Below, one piece after another: positions 25,611 through 35,557 of a stretch of DNA of 52,147 bases. Position 1 is the stretch's first letter; every line of letters begins with the position of its first letter. The stretch covers positions 1-52,147 of the forward strand of contig CAMWNA010000002.1 in the NCBI GenBank assembly GCA_947175515.1. The letters are read 5' to 3'. Both the position numbers and the translations under genes were made by a program. The notes below the pieces were generated by a model that made no database searches, had not been told where the DNA came from, and saw only the letters and a program-made list of their open reading frames with translations. This DNA comes from an uncultured Clostridia bacterium. GTDB taxonomy: Bacteria > Bacillota > Clostridia > Christensenellales > Borkfalkiaceae.

Positions 25611-28600
25611 TTATTCCGCACTTGAATCCTCGTCCGTCTCGTCATCGTTTTGGGCGTACTGCGCTTCCGGTTGCATTAGTTCTTCGTCCGTCAGTTCGGG
25701 TGCATTTTTGAACTTTCTTTTGTACACCGCTTTCTTGCCGAAAACGATTGCAATCACAACGCCGACCGCAAGTAAAATCCCGATTATGATCAGGGCTATT
25801 GCGCCGCCGTTCATTTGGTATTCGAGTGTAAAACTGTAAGTCCTTTCGTTGCCGAGTTCGTCTCGTACCTTGACTTCATATCTGCCGTACTCTTTGAGTC
25901 CGTCGCCCAAGTTGTATTCGATTAGCTGTCCGTCTTTGTAAACCTCAACCATTCCTGCTTCGGATAAATCGGTAATCGTTACGGTTACGTTGCCCTTGCC
26001 GCCGTCCGATATTCCGTTAAGTTTGATTGTAGGTGCGGTGGTATCGAGCGAAAGCATAAAGGTGTATTCCTTGCCGTCTGCATTGCAAACTACGGTGTAT
26101 GTTCCGTCCTCGGTAAAGTTGAGTCTGTTGCCGTCAGCCGCCGAAACTGCTTCGCCGTCGTGGTCTATGGATTTAATTTCAACGTTCGTTCCAAGTGTAT
26201 AATCGAGCTTCGTTTTCGTACCCTTTACAATTTGGAACGATATGGTTTTCTCGTTGCCGTAAAGGTCGTATGCCGTAAGTCTGTAAAGCCCTTCTTCCGT
26301 CAGCGGTGTTCCGATTTCGTACACATACTCTGCGCCGTTCTTCGTTACAATGAGATTGACTTTTTCCGACGATGAAACGATAACGTCTTCGTTTGAAATT
26401 ACGCCGTTGCCTGTCGTTACGTTCAAGTCAACCGACTTGTCGATAACGACGGAAAAGGTTGCGGTATTGCCGTATTCGTCAAAGATATGGAAAGCATAAT
26501 GCCCTTCGTCCGAAATAATTTGTCCGAACTCAAACTCAAAAGAGTTGCCGTTTCTCTTTACCAAAACAGACAATGGCTCGTTGTTGACAACCGTTATATC
26601 TTTGTTCGTCGTATCAATGCCAACCATTTCCATGTTGTTTATGTACACATCGTAATCAACCGTCTTGTCAATGGTAAAAATTTTCACGCTCTGCGTTCCC
26701 AAGTCGTTCGTTGCCGTAACGGTGTAAACGCCTTCGGCGGAAAGAGTATCGCCGTTTTTCAGTTCTACGAGTTCGCCGCCGTTCAATGAGTATACAACGC
26801 TAACAACGTCGCTTGCCGTCCAAGATACGGTAACGTTCTTGTTTGTGGTTACGCCGTTTTCAACGCTCAATGCAAAATCGGGCGCAAGCGTATTTACGGT
26901 AAAGCCGTAGTCGGTAAAGTTTTCTTCATCGGTCAGACGGATAAGGCGGATAGAATAGATTCCGCTGTTTTCGTCGCTTGCCGTGAAAGTAATTTCGCCG
27001 TCATAATCGGTTGTAAATGCTTGTCCGTCTTTGCTAACAACGGCGTAATACTTCTCTCTGTCGTAGGTAAACGTAACGTCGGATTTTGTTTTGCCGCCGT
27101 CTTCCACTCCCGAAAATTCGCCGTTCGGTTTAGCCTTGTTGAACGTGTATTCTTTCGAGATAATGCGCCCGAAGTTGTCGCGTAAGAGAACAGTATAAGT
27201 TCCCGCACGGTCAAACACATAGGAAAGAGTATCGGTAGAAACGCCGTCAATAAGTTTTCCGTCCTTGCGGATTTCAAGCGAAACGAGCGTATCGAATTTC
27301 TGCTCTAACTTAATCGTAAGTCTGAATTCGGTGTCGTCCGAATTGTTCTTAAAATCAATCGTTGCGGGGTTGCCGATAATGTAGACGGTAAACGAATAAC
27401 CGTTGCCGAGCCTGTCGTAAACGGTAAGCTGATATTCGCCGCCGACATTCAAGTAAGGCAATACGTCGCCGTAGGTGTAACAACTCTTTTTGCCGCCGTT
27501 TACAACGGTAAGTACCGACCATTTATCGGCGTCAACGATTTCGTTTACAGAAAAACTCTCGTAATAGAACGCTGCGCCGCCGGTAAGACTATTTTTCGAG
27601 ATAACAAGTTCGGCAGGGCTGTCGCTTCCGATAACGGTTGCCGTTACTTTGAGTTCGGGGGCGAGTACGTCCGTAAATCCGTAGAACACGGTTTCGTTGC
27701 CCGCTTCGTCAAGTTCGGTCAGTTTGTAAAGACCGCCTATGGTAACTTGCTTGTCGAAAGCAATCCCGTATTCGATTTTTACCTTTTCGCCGTTACCGCC
27801 GACGAGTTCTGCAAATAATTCTGAACCGTCCGCTCTGTCGAAAATAAAGTCGTTGAGAACGGGTGCTTGCGTTCCGTCGGGGGCGGTAAATACATTGTCG
27901 GTCATGCTGTCCGCAGGTTCGCCGTAAACGTTGTCGCCGTCAAGGTCAAAATAGTTCACGGTCGATACGTTTTCCTTTGCGTAATGAGCAACCACTTCAT
28001 CCAATGTAGTGCGGTCAAAGTAGTACAAAAGACTGTCTGCGTTCGCTTTTGATTTGTAGAGCCAATATTCCCCTACTCTTACCTCTCCGCCGTCGGCTAC
28101 AAGGTGATGCTGATTAAAGTGAGCAACGTCGTCGAGAAAGAGAACCGTAACGCTCTTTCCGAATTCCTTATCGCAGGCGAAAGCAAGAGCTTCGTTATAG
28201 GTTGCGAACGAAAAGTCCTCTCCGTCGATATTCGCAACGTACCATTTAGATATTAACTGTTGCGATCCGTTCAATTTGTCTGCGTTATAGGTCGGGGCAA
28301 CGGTGTCGATAGTTACCTTGTATTCGGTCTGATTGCCCGCAAAATCGGTAAGCACAAACTTGTAAACTGCATCTTCCGAAAGTACGCTGTTCTTCGTATA
28401 GGGCGCACCGTTTACGGTTGCGGTAATATCGCCGTCCCAAGAGAAGAACACGCTTTTGTTCGTGATAGTTCCGCTCTGTACGGGTTTGTTGTTCGCATAG
28501 ATTTGTCCCGTAGGCGCAACCGTGTCGATATAAGCGGTAAACGTGCTTTTGTTACCCGCAAGGTCGGTCAATACAATGTTGTAAGTTCCGTCTGCCATAA

Positions 28601-30575
28601 AGGTCTTGCCGCTCGTGTAGACAGCGTATTCGCCGCCGTTATGAGAGTACGTTGCCGTAACGCCCGCTTCGGTAATATTGAACGATAAAGGCTTGTTAGT
28701 GTAGCCGTTGTTCGCTAAAACTTTGCCGTCCGTTTTCCATACGCCAACGGGCGCGAGCTTGTCGATAAACACGGTAAAACTGCTTTCGTTGCCCGCTCTG
28801 TCGTTGAGCGTAAGAATGTACTTCGTTTCCGTTCCGCTTGCAGTAGTTAAAGTCTTTCCGTTGCCGCTTGCATAGGTAATGTGTTCGTTGAGATTGACAT
28901 TGCCCTCCGAGCTTATAGTCGCGCCTGTATTGCCGCTGTTCGTAATGACGGAATCGTCGTTAAACGTAACGGTCTTAACCGAATTAAAATGCAGCGTGCT
29001 TCCCGAAGAATATGTCCTTCCGTCGATCGTTATCGTGGGCTTACTGCGAACGATGTGATAGACAAAGTTGCTCGTAATTCCCGTTGCGCTCGTAAGCGTA
29101 ATCGTGTAATTGCTACCTGAATATGCGCTGCCTATCGTGATATTCGTGTCAAGCGCATAATTGCTCGTTACCTTGCCCGAAGACGTGTCGCAGGATATTC
29201 TCAACTTGTCGTTGGGGTTAAGATATATGTCGGTATCGAACGTTCCCGCACCCGTAACCGTCTTGCTGTATGCAAGCTCGTCGTTACGGTAAATCTCAAC
29301 GAGCGGGGCTTGCGTTTCGAGATAAACGCTTGTCGTTGCCGACTGATTGCCGCAGCGGTCAACCGAGTAGAAATAGTACCAACCGTCGCCCGAATTTGCG
29401 GGAATAACCGTACCTGATGAATACGGCTGATAAGTGCCGCTTACGGGTGTCTTGTAGTAGATATTCGCTACGCCGCTGCCGCTGTCTGTTGCCGAATAGG
29501 AAAACGCTTTCGAGATATATGCGCCGCTATTCACACTCGTTCCGTTAGAGTAAACTTTGCCCGTAGGCGCGGTGCTATCGTAATAGAACGAGTATTCGGG
29601 GCTGCGGTGTCCCATAGTGTCTTCCGCATAAACGTAATACCAACCGTTCGCCGTTCCGCTCGTATAGGTGTTTCCCGTCGTGTAGGAATAACTGCTGTTT
29701 GTGGGCGTCTTGTAGTAAAGCCTGTAATTGTTTCTGTCAGACGCCGTAATCGTTACACGTTCTTTCGTATATGCGCCGTTGGAAATTGTGCTTCCGCTTG
29801 TATAGCCGCGCATAGCGATTGTAGGCGAAGTCGTATCTACAATGAGCGTTCCCGTCAAGGTCGAACTTGTATTGTAATATCCGTAAGCGGGAAAAATAAC
29901 CCAAGAGCTTTCAAACTTTTTACCCCAATGATAAGAACGGCTGATTTTCAATGTGTATGTTCCGTCGCTTAAAGAGATAATGTTTGCGCCGAAGTCCGCA
30001 GGCGAAAAGTGGCGTAACGAACTGCTCGTGCTTGTGGTAGTTGTGGATTTGCCGTTGACGTTTATCACCTTTTTGTAATAAGTCGTGCTTACGTCGTTAC
30101 CGTTTTCATCCTTGCCCGTTACTTCGCTGTAACTTGAACCGGTATAAGTGGCTTGCCATTTAACCGTACTGCCGCTTAAAATCTGAAAGGAATAAGTCTT
30201 ATCATAATAAGACGAATAGCCTGACGGCACATAAAGTTGATTAGCGTTAGTAAAATCAACGCATATCGTAGAACTGTCCGATTTGATAACGCTTGTAGCC
30301 GATGCGCTGCCGTTGTTGGTCGTTCCGTAGATTTTAATGCCCGTATTTTTTCCGATAGTTTCCGTATAATTCGTTGGCGGATCCTTTACCATAGAATTGT
30401 AAGACGCAACTAGATGGCTGTGCGTTTCGTTATTTGATAATGTCTGAATTCCCGTATTGCTTGCGGCGTGTGCAGTTGTTCCCGATCCCGTGAAAATCAA
30501 TGCGATTCCACAGGAAAATAGAATTGCCACGGACAATATCAAAAGACCGATTTTCTTTTTTGCTTTTATTTTCAA
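25611..30575 (-). CDS. Giant exported repeat protein with C-terminal membrane anchor (1654 aa)
   Basis: The protein has a signal peptide (basic start, hydrophobic 10-28, AHA cleavage site near 36-39) and about 12-15 Ig-like repeats, many ending in variants of 'D..GN...F.V.ID..AP'. A transmembrane helix (GAIALIIIGILLAVGVVIAI) follows, then a short acidic cytoplasmic tail. No LPxTG motif is present, so it is membrane-anchored, not sortase-linked. The Ig-like repeats suggest adhesion between cells, perhaps stabilising mating pairs, which is inference. The start is TTG at 30575, directly after AGGAGG; an upstream ATG at 30659 would overlap the coupling-protein gene and push the signal peptide inward. 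Confidence 0.85.
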   Translation of the reverse strand: MKIKAKKKIGLLILSVAILFSCGIALIFTGSGTTAHAASNTGIQTLSNNETHSHLVASYNSMVKDPPTNYTETIGKNTGIKIYGTTNNGSASATSVIKSDSSTICVDFTNANQLYVPSGYSSYYDKTYSFQILSGSTVKWQATYTGSSYSEVTGKDENGNDVSTTYYKKVINVNGKSTTTTSTSSSLRHFSPADFGANIISLSDGTYTLKISRSYHWGKKFESSWVIFPAYGYYNTSSTLTGTLIVDTTSPTIAMRGYTSGSTISNGAYTKERVTITASDRNNYRLYYKTPTNSSYSYTTGNTYTSGTANGWYYVYAEDTMGHRSPEYSFYYDSTAPTGKVYSNGTSVNSGAYISKAFSYSATDSGSGVANIYYKTPVSGTYQPYSSGTVIPANSGDGWYYFYSVDRCGNQSATTSVYLETQAPLVEIYRNDELAYSKTVTGAGTFDTDIYLNPNDKLRISCDTSSGKVTSNYALDTNITIGSAYSGSNYTITLTSATGITSNFVYHIVRSKPTITIDGRTYSSGSTLHFNSVKTVTFNDDSVITNSGNTGATISSEGNVNLNEHITYASGNGKTLTTASGTETKYILTLNDRAGNESSFTVFIDKLAPVGVWKTDGKVLANNGYTNKPLSFNITEAGVTATYSHNGGEYAVYTSGKTFMADGTYNIVLTDLAGNKSTFTAYIDTVAPTGQIYANNKPVQSGTITNKSVFFSWDGDITATVNGAPYTKNSVLSEDAVYKFVLTDFAGNQTEYKVTIDTVAPTYNADKLNGSQQLISKWYVANIDGEDFSFATYNEALAFACDKEFGKSVTVLFLDDVAHFNQHHLVADGGEVRVGEYWLYKSKANADSLLYYFDRTTLDEVVAHYAKENVSTVNYFDLDGDNVYGEPADSMTDNVFTAPDGTQAPVLNDFIFDRADGSELFAELVGGNGEKVKIEYGIAFDKQVTIGGLYKLTELDEAGNETVFYGFTDVLAPELKVTATVIGSDSPAELVISKNSLTGGAAFYYESFSVNEIVDADKWSVLTVVNGGKKSCYTYGDVLPYLNVGGEYQLTVYDRLGNGYSFTVYIIGNPATIDFKNNSDDTEFRLTIKLEQKFDTLVSLEIRKDGKLIDGVSTDTLSYVFDRAGTYTVLLRDNFGRIISKEYTFNKAKPNGEFSGVEDGGKTKSDVTFTYDREKYYAVVSKDGQAFTTDYDGEITFTASDENSGIYSIRLIRLTDEENFTDYGFTVNTLAPDFALSVENGVTTNKNVTVSWTASDVVSVVYSLNGGELVELKNGDTLSAEGVYTVTATNDLGTQSVKIFTIDKTVDYDVYINNMEMVGIDTTNKDITVVNNEPLSVLVKRNGNSFEFEFGQIISDEGHYAFHIFDEYGNTATFSVVIDKSVDLNVTTGNGVISNEDVIVSSSEKVNLIVTKNGAEYVYEIGTPLTEEGLYRLTAYDLYGNEKTISFQIVKGTKTKLDYTLGTNVEIKSIDHDGEAVSAADGNRLNFTEDGTYTVVCNADGKEYTFMLSLDTTAPTIKLNGISDGGKGNVTVTITDLSEAGMVEVYKDGQLIEYNLGDGLKEYGRYEVKVRDELGNERTYSFTLEYQMNGGAIALIIIGILLAVGVVIAIVFGKKAVYKRKFKNAPELTDEELMQPEAQYAQNDDETDEDSSAE

Positions 30576-30588
30576 ATGTTTCCTCCTC

Positions 30589-32805
30589 TTATTTCCTTTC
30601 CAAACGGATTTCTCCGTGTTGCGCTTCTTCGAGCCGTGCGATTGCTTCTTGTATTGCACCTATTCGCTCAACATCGCCGTTAGCGCGTTCTTTGATTTGC
30701 TTTAACTGCTTGATTGCTTTGTCGTATTCAGCGGATTTGACTTGCACAAATATATCTGCTGTTTCCTGCTCAGTAGCAAAGCCTTGTAAACTGCGGGCAA
30801 CAATCATTTGTAATTTTTCCGTCATACTTGCCTGCCTGCGCCGTTCCGCAATCTGCTCTCTGACAGTTCCACCGCCACCGCCGATATTCCTGCGGCGCGA
30901 AGTGTTCACAATAGCGTTTCGTGCTTTCATATCGTAGAAAGCCGCCGCTTCATCGAAGTATCTGCCCGTCAGAAGTTCCTGTTCGCTCATCTGCAAATTA
31001 TAGAAATGGCTTTGATAACTCGGCGTGAACTTTGCTTTAATCGGCTGATACCCGAACACCGTTACAATGGCGTTGCCCATATTGCCTTTACTGTTGAGCT
31101 GTTGCAATTCCGACGGATAGATAAGCGGACGTTCTTTTACGCTTGTGTTTGAGTTCACATCGTCGGCACGGACTGTATTAAACCCTACCGAACGCTGTAC
31201 GATACTGTAATTGCCGCAACGCTTGGAAAATTCCTCAATCGTCTTGTAGTCCGTCGTGCCTATGAATATCTGCGTGTTACAGTTCGATTTGATAATGTCT
31301 GCCGATTTATCGTCATACACTTTTGCAAGCTGCGCATAGCTCTGAACGACAAGGTTAAGCCAAATATTGCGGCTTCGCCCGACGGTTATCATCTGTTCCA
31401 ACTTGTGTATCTGCGGCAACTGTCCGAACTCATCCAATATGAAATAAACAGAGCGCGGTAATGATAATGTCGGATAATCGTTTGCTTTGCGCACAAGTTC
31501 CTTGTACGCCTGCAATATAACCATTGCCGCCAACGTGTGCCTTGTTTCCTTTTCATCGGGTATCTGCAAGAACAGCGCGATAGGCTTTTCCCCCATTTCC
31601 GCAAACTCAATTTCGTTTTGGCTTGTTAAAGCGCAAAGCGAAAGATCTGCGAACATAGAGAGTTTGTCAAACGTGCTTGAAAGATAACTGCCCCTCGTCT
31701 TTTCCGAACTGTCCAACACCTGCTTTGAAAGCGATACTGCCTTTGAAAGCGGGCTTCGTCCTCGGAAATAATTGAGCATTTCCGCACAATCATCGTCCGT
31801 GTTGGTTGCGACTTTCATTAACGAATAGAAATTGTATTTTTCTTTCGACATATTCAGTTCGGGGTTGGCGCAATCTTCAAGCATTGCAAGTGCGATTGCA
31901 AGCACAAAGTTCCTCGCACCGCTTTCCCACATAGGCTCGTTCTTGTTCGTTACAGGGCATAGCACCGTCGTTATGTCGTGCAAATCTTCGTACACTATGT
32001 CGTTGAGTTGCTGTTTCTTTACCTGTATCGCCGCATCTTTATCTTTTGGATCGTAATACTCTTTGCCGTCGAACTCATACGTTCCCCTGTCCTCGTGAAT
32101 GATGACTTCCTTTTCCAAGTTCAACATTCGGGTGTAGTTCACATACGCGCTTTCCATTGGATTCCAACGTACCGAATTGTACGGGTTACGCAAGTCCAAA
32201 ATCTTAACAGTGTACCCCTCGTCTTTCAGCTTCTTTGCGTGCATTTGGTACAGTTCGCCTTTGGGATCGGAAATTATCATCGACGGCTTTGTTTTGCTCG
32301 TCGCAAGTATCTGAACAGTCGGATTCACAAATGTCGTAGTCTTACCGCTGCCCGTTGTTCCGATTGCCAATGCGTGTGTCGGGGGCGAAAACGTAATCCT
32401 TAACCTTTTCTTTTCCTCATGCGCAATAATCGGTATGCCCTTTACTTCTGTCTCGGCAAGCTCGTCATAGTAAACGGTCTGAAAGTTCTTCGCTATTTCC
32501 TTTTCCGATTCAAACCGTGCCTGTTCAAGATTTGCCGCGATATGTTTGTCGCGTTCCTTGCCCTTTATGATGTTCTTTGAGTTGAACAGCCAATAATGGG
32601 TGTAGTAGTAGCTTGCCGCTATGAAAACCGCCACAAGCAAAATCACGCCCGTAAACATAAAAGTTTGACCGTCAAATAACCAATGCGCCGAATATTTCAG
32701 GTGGTAGCCACCTTTTATAAAACAGTTAAGAGAATAGCCGAAGAAATAACAGCAGAGTACCGTTACCCCCAAGATAATCGCCCATTTTATTATTTTCTTT
32801 TTCAT
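30589..32805 (-). CDS. VirD4/TraG-type coupling protein (738 aa)
   Basis: Two N-terminal transmembrane segments (about 10-30 and 48-68) precede a P-loop ATPase: Walker A GTTGSGKTT (about 147-155), IISDPKGELY soon after, and LDEFGQLPQI near 456 with an NCNTQIFIGT motif downstream. This is the complete pattern of type IV coupling proteins, which hand the relaxase-DNA complex to the channel. The C-terminus is charged and coiled-coil-like. It lies 13 bases upstream of the giant surface protein gene and just after the relaxase. Confidence 0.93.
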   Translation of the reverse strand: MKKKIIKWAIILGVTVLCCYFFGYSLNCFIKGGYHLKYSAHWLFDGQTFMFTGVILLVAVFIAASYYYTHYWLFNSKNIIKGKERDKHIAANLEQARFESEKEIAKNFQTVYYDELAETEVKGIPIIAHEEKKRLRITFSPPTHALAIGTTGSGKTTTFVNPTVQILATSKTKPSMIISDPKGELYQMHAKKLKDEGYTVKILDLRNPYNSVRWNPMESAYVNYTRMLNLEKEVIIHEDRGTYEFDGKEYYDPKDKDAAIQVKKQQLNDIVYEDLHDITTVLCPVTNKNEPMWESGARNFVLAIALAMLEDCANPELNMSKEKYNFYSLMKVATNTDDDCAEMLNYFRGRSPLSKAVSLSKQVLDSSEKTRGSYLSSTFDKLSMFADLSLCALTSQNEIEFAEMGEKPIALFLQIPDEKETRHTLAAMVILQAYKELVRKANDYPTLSLPRSVYFILDEFGQLPQIHKLEQMITVGRSRNIWLNLVVQSYAQLAKVYDDKSADIIKSNCNTQIFIGTTDYKTIEEFSKRCGNYSIVQRSVGFNTVRADDVNSNTSVKERPLIYPSELQQLNSKGNMGNAIVTVFGYQPIKAKFTPSYQSHFYNLQMSEQELLTGRYFDEAAAFYDMKARNAIVNTSRRRNIGGGGGTVREQIAERRRQASMTEKLQMIVARSLQGFATEQETADIFVQVKSAEYDKAIKQLKQIKERANGDVERIGAIQEAIARLEEAQHGEIRLERK

Positions 32806-32808
32806 GTC

Positions 32809-34026
32809 TTACTCCGCTTCTATAACTCCTTCGTCTATCAATCTTTCGTAATTCGCTCTCGCCAATCGCCGCCTGTATTCCTCAAAGCAATTTATCGCTT
32901 CGTCGTCAACGTCTGCGCCAATCCGTAATGCTTTGCTCAACAGATAACCTCTGTGCGCTTTGTCTGCCCGCTTCTTTGCCAAGTCTGTCTTACATTTCTT
33001 TACCTCCCTATCGCCCTTTTGCTTTATATGCAAAGCGGCTTTAATTACCTTGTCGCCAAGCCGCCTGTATATGTCCGTTATGTATTTTTCGCTTACAAGA
33101 TACTTTCCTGAGTCATCGATTTTCTGATCTTCGCAAATACGTTTGCGGTTAGCATCGAATCTTGCCAAGTCAGAACAGAACGTGTCAAAGTCCATTTTTA
33201 AGTTTGGATTGTTCTTGATAATGAAATTAACTATGTCGTTCACTTGCGGACGAAGCGCGTCCATATTCTTGCTTCCGTAACTCACTCGTCCGTCTAACGG
33301 CAACGCTCGATATAAGGCAAGCAAACGCTTTTTCAGCTCTCTTTCGTAATCGTTCACGCCTTGCAAATGGAACAGCGTATCTTGTGCCGAATCGGTCAAG
33401 TTTCGGCGGCTACGCTTTAAGTCAAAACTCGCATCTGTCAAACGTTCCTCGATTTTTATGCGAAACGAATTGAGTGCTTCTTGTCCTATCGTTCCAAAAC
33501 GGTATCGCTTCTCTTTACTGTTTTCGGTTGTGAACATCGGCTCTTTCTCGAAGAATCCCAAGTGTATGTGTTGGTTGTCTGTGTTTTCGTGCAACCCCGC
33601 ATACCACACAACGTTGTCAGCGGCAATACCTACACTTTTGAAAAATGCGGGTAATTCTGCTTTCAACAATTCCATAGCATCTTGATAAGATGTCATATAT
33701 TTCCCGCCGAAATCTTCCGTAAAGCTGATGACTGCGTGCCATATATTGCTGTCCGTTGTCCGTAGCATAGATCGTAAATCTCGTATGGCTCTTTTCGTGA
33801 GTAGACCGTTTGCCCCGAATAGACCGCTACTCTTTTCTCTATTGCCCGCATAACCAAGAAAGTCTCCTTCGTCTATGCCACGGTTGACATATCTGATTAT
33901 GTCGTTGTGCTGTCGGCAAGAGTAAAACTTTCGTTCCGCAATGTATTTCGGCTTCATGGGAAAGCGGCTCATAGCATCACTATTTGGGGCATAGCCGATA
34001 CTCACAAGCACATTGGGAACGCTCAT
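32809..34026 (-). CDS. MobP-family relaxase (405 aa)
   Basis: The metal-binding HxH is in DNQHIHLGFF (about 148-157), preceded by WYAGLHENT. The N-terminus has the RYVNRGID segment, with a Tyr as the likely nicking residue, and LFGANGLL. This fits MobP2-like relaxases of Bacillota, which cut one strand at oriT and stay attached to the DNA. The C-terminal half is helical and basic. It sits between its RHH partner and the coupling protein. Confidence 0.85.
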   Translation of the reverse strand: MSVPNVLVSIGYAPNSDAMSRFPMKPKYIAERKFYSCRQHNDIIRYVNRGIDEGDFLGYAGNREKSSGLFGANGLLTKRAIRDLRSMLRTTDSNIWHAVISFTEDFGGKYMTSYQDAMELLKAELPAFFKSVGIAADNVVWYAGLHENTDNQHIHLGFFEKEPMFTTENSKEKRYRFGTIGQEALNSFRIKIEERLTDASFDLKRSRRNLTDSAQDTLFHLQGVNDYERELKKRLLALYRALPLDGRVSYGSKNMDALRPQVNDIVNFIIKNNPNLKMDFDTFCSDLARFDANRKRICEDQKIDDSGKYLVSEKYITDIYRRLGDKVIKAALHIKQKGDREVKKCKTDLAKKRADKAHRGYLLSKALRIGADVDDEAINCFEEYRRRLARANYERLIDEGVIEAE

Positions 34027-34032
34027 AGTTTA

Positions 34033-34563
34033 TCAGTTCAGTACGCCCGGTATATCTTCCGAATCGCCGTCGTCATCATCGTCCTCGTCAAACAGCGCGC
34101 CGAGCAATCCGTTCAAAAACTCGATAAACCTTTTCGGCACGTCGTCCATGTATCCGATTTCCACCTGAGTCTTGGTTATCGGCTCGTCCGTAGCAATCGC
34201 CAAGAGAATGTTGTATATCGACGATGACATACGTTCCGACATTTTCAGGTGTGCCAACAGCCCCTCAACGTGCTTCTTGTTGTATTCGTGCATATCGGCA
34301 ATCATATCTTTGAGTTGTTTGAGCGTCGCCGCCATTTCGTCCTTGTTATTAAACGAAGGCGGGATTGCGCTTGCGCCTGCGGGCGAATCGGGCGGCGTAG
34401 GAAAGTCCTTCATCTTGTCCTTGATACCGCGTTCCAAAAGCTCGACGAGTAACTGATTCTTTGTCTGATAGCGATTTTTGTTCATCTTAAAAATTGTGTT
34501 CAAGCTCTCAATGAGCTTCGTGTCGTAGATCCTTACGGTCAACTTGGTTTCAAACTGTTTCAT
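34033..34563 (-). CDS. Ribbon-helix-helix mobilisation accessory protein (176 aa)
   Basis: The N-terminal 45 residues have a strand (KLTVRIYDTKL) followed by two helices (YQTKNQLLVELLERGI), as in RHH DNA-binding proteins that help relaxases bind oriT. A Pro/Ser linker, a long helix, and a very acidic tail (DEDDDDDGDSED) follow. It lies 6 bases upstream of the relaxase gene. Binding to the TTATTAG repeats at 34,995-35,017 is a testable guess. Confidence 0.75.
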   Translation of the reverse strand: MKQFETKLTVRIYDTKLIESLNTIFKMNKNRYQTKNQLLVELLERGIKDKMKDFPTPPDSPAGASAIPPSFNNKDEMAATLKQLKDMIADMHEYNKKHVEGLLAHLKMSERMSSSIYNILLAIATDEPITKTQVEIGYMDDVPKRFIEFLNGLLGALFDEDDDDDGDSEDIPGVLN

Positions 34564-34574
34564 ATTAAATCTCC

Positions 34575-34973
34575 TTAAAAAATAATTTTTTTTAACACTT
34601 CAAAAAAGTTACGGATTATCTTTTGCAACTGTTCCTGTGGGTACTCGCAAACCGCTATAAGATAGCGTACCGACTTATCGTCGCGGAACAGGTCATAAAG
34701 GATTTTGCCTTCTTCTATCGGACTTTTTTGTATCTGACGATGAATTATGTCGCCGTAGCCTTTTTCTTCCATGACATCTTCAAGCGCATACATATAGTCC
34801 GAATCCATAACTACAACTTCGCTCTCGATTTTGCCTTTATACGCTTTACGCATTTTCGCTATATGTTTTTGATAGTTCAATCTTCTGTGCGCAAGCAAAA
34901 TCAAATCGCCGAGCTTATCATTTACGGGAACGTACATTTCCATATCCCCGATTACTGCATTTAAATATTCCAT
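34575..34973 (-). CDS. Hypothetical protein of the mobilisation operon (132 aa)
   Basis: A mostly helical, soluble protein with a basic middle (RRLNYQKHIAKMRKAYKGK) and a hydrophobic C-terminal end. An AGGAGG lies before the ATG. Its place between the putative oriT region and the RHH gene suggests a role in DNA processing or control of transfer, but no family was recognised. Confidence 0.6.
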   Translation of the reverse strand: MEYLNAVIGDMEMYVPVNDKLGDLILLAHRRLNYQKHIAKMRKAYKGKIESEVVVMDSDYMYALEDVMEEKGYGDIIHRQIQKSPIEEGKILYDLFRDDKSVRYLIAVCEYPQEQLQKIIRNFFEVLKKIIF

Positions 34974-35064
34974 ACCGTCCTCCTGATCGGGAATTTATTA
35001 GTCCCTTCACTTATTAGAGAAAAATCGCCATATCTGCACCCACCTTTTTTGAAAATTTTTCAAA
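34974..35064. other. Candidate oriT / control region upstream of the mobilisation genes
   Basis: Between the sigma-like gene and the mobilisation genes are two direct repeats TTATTAG (34,995-35,001 and 35,011-35,017, 16 bases apart) and a perfect 17-base palindrome TTTGAAAATTTTTCAAA (35,048-35,064) that overlaps the sigma-like gene's stop. Repeats plus a palindrome next to relaxase and RHH genes are what an origin of transfer looks like, but no known nic sequence was recognised. Confidence 0.35.
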
Positions 35065-35485
35065 CTTTTTTTATCAGCACCTTTAATTGGGCATAAATAC
35101 GAGCTACACGCTTATTGATTACTTGATGTGCCACACCTTCTTCTCGCGCAATATCCGACTGCGACATATTCAGAACAAAGAGCTTATGTATCGTCTTGCG
35201 CTGCAAATCCGTAAGGTACGGTAATGCCGCCCTCAACTTACGCATTAAAACTTTCCGTTCCGCTTTCGCTTCCCTTGCAAGATACAATTCCTCCGTGTCT
35301 GCTTCCTCGTCTGCAAAGTCGTGTCCTGCTTCCGTGATGCTTTCAAGCGAAGTCGAATAATAACTCTCATACGCATCGCCACGCCATTCTTCCTGTAAGC
35401 TCTCACGGTATTGCTTTGCAACTTCGTCCGTTACTTCTACCGAAACCTTTTTGCCATGCTCATTTTTGAAATAAATCTTTTCCAT
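35060..35485 (-). CDS. Sigma-70 region-4-like regulator (141 aa)
   Basis: The C-terminal half (about 80-138) is a sigma region 4-type helix-turn-helix: LPYLTDLQRKTIHKLFVL, then MSQSDIAREEGVAHQVINKR. There is no region 2, so it cannot melt a promoter by itself and more likely acts as an activator or as part of a two-piece sigma. The start at 35485 is the ATG preceding KIYFKNEHG; the longer frame runs through the terminator hairpins. It is a candidate regulator of the transfer operon. Confidence 0.7.
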   Translation of the reverse strand: MEKIYFKNEHGKKVSVEVTDEVAKQYRESLQEEWRGDAYESYYSTSLESITEAGHDFADEEADTEELYLAREAKAERKVLMRKLRAALPYLTDLQRKTIHKLFVLNMSQSDIAREEGVAHQVINKRVARIYAQLKVLIKKV

Positions 35486-35557
35486 TTTTGAAATCCTCCG
35501 ATTTTTGATTTTGTTTTTGAAAATCGCAATCGGGTGATTTTGCCCCAAATGAAAAAA

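Noticed and set aside
25611-30575. DNA-level tandem repeats in the giant surface protein gene
   Set aside because: The repeats are visible in protein but their DNA has diverged; no long identical tandem units were seen.
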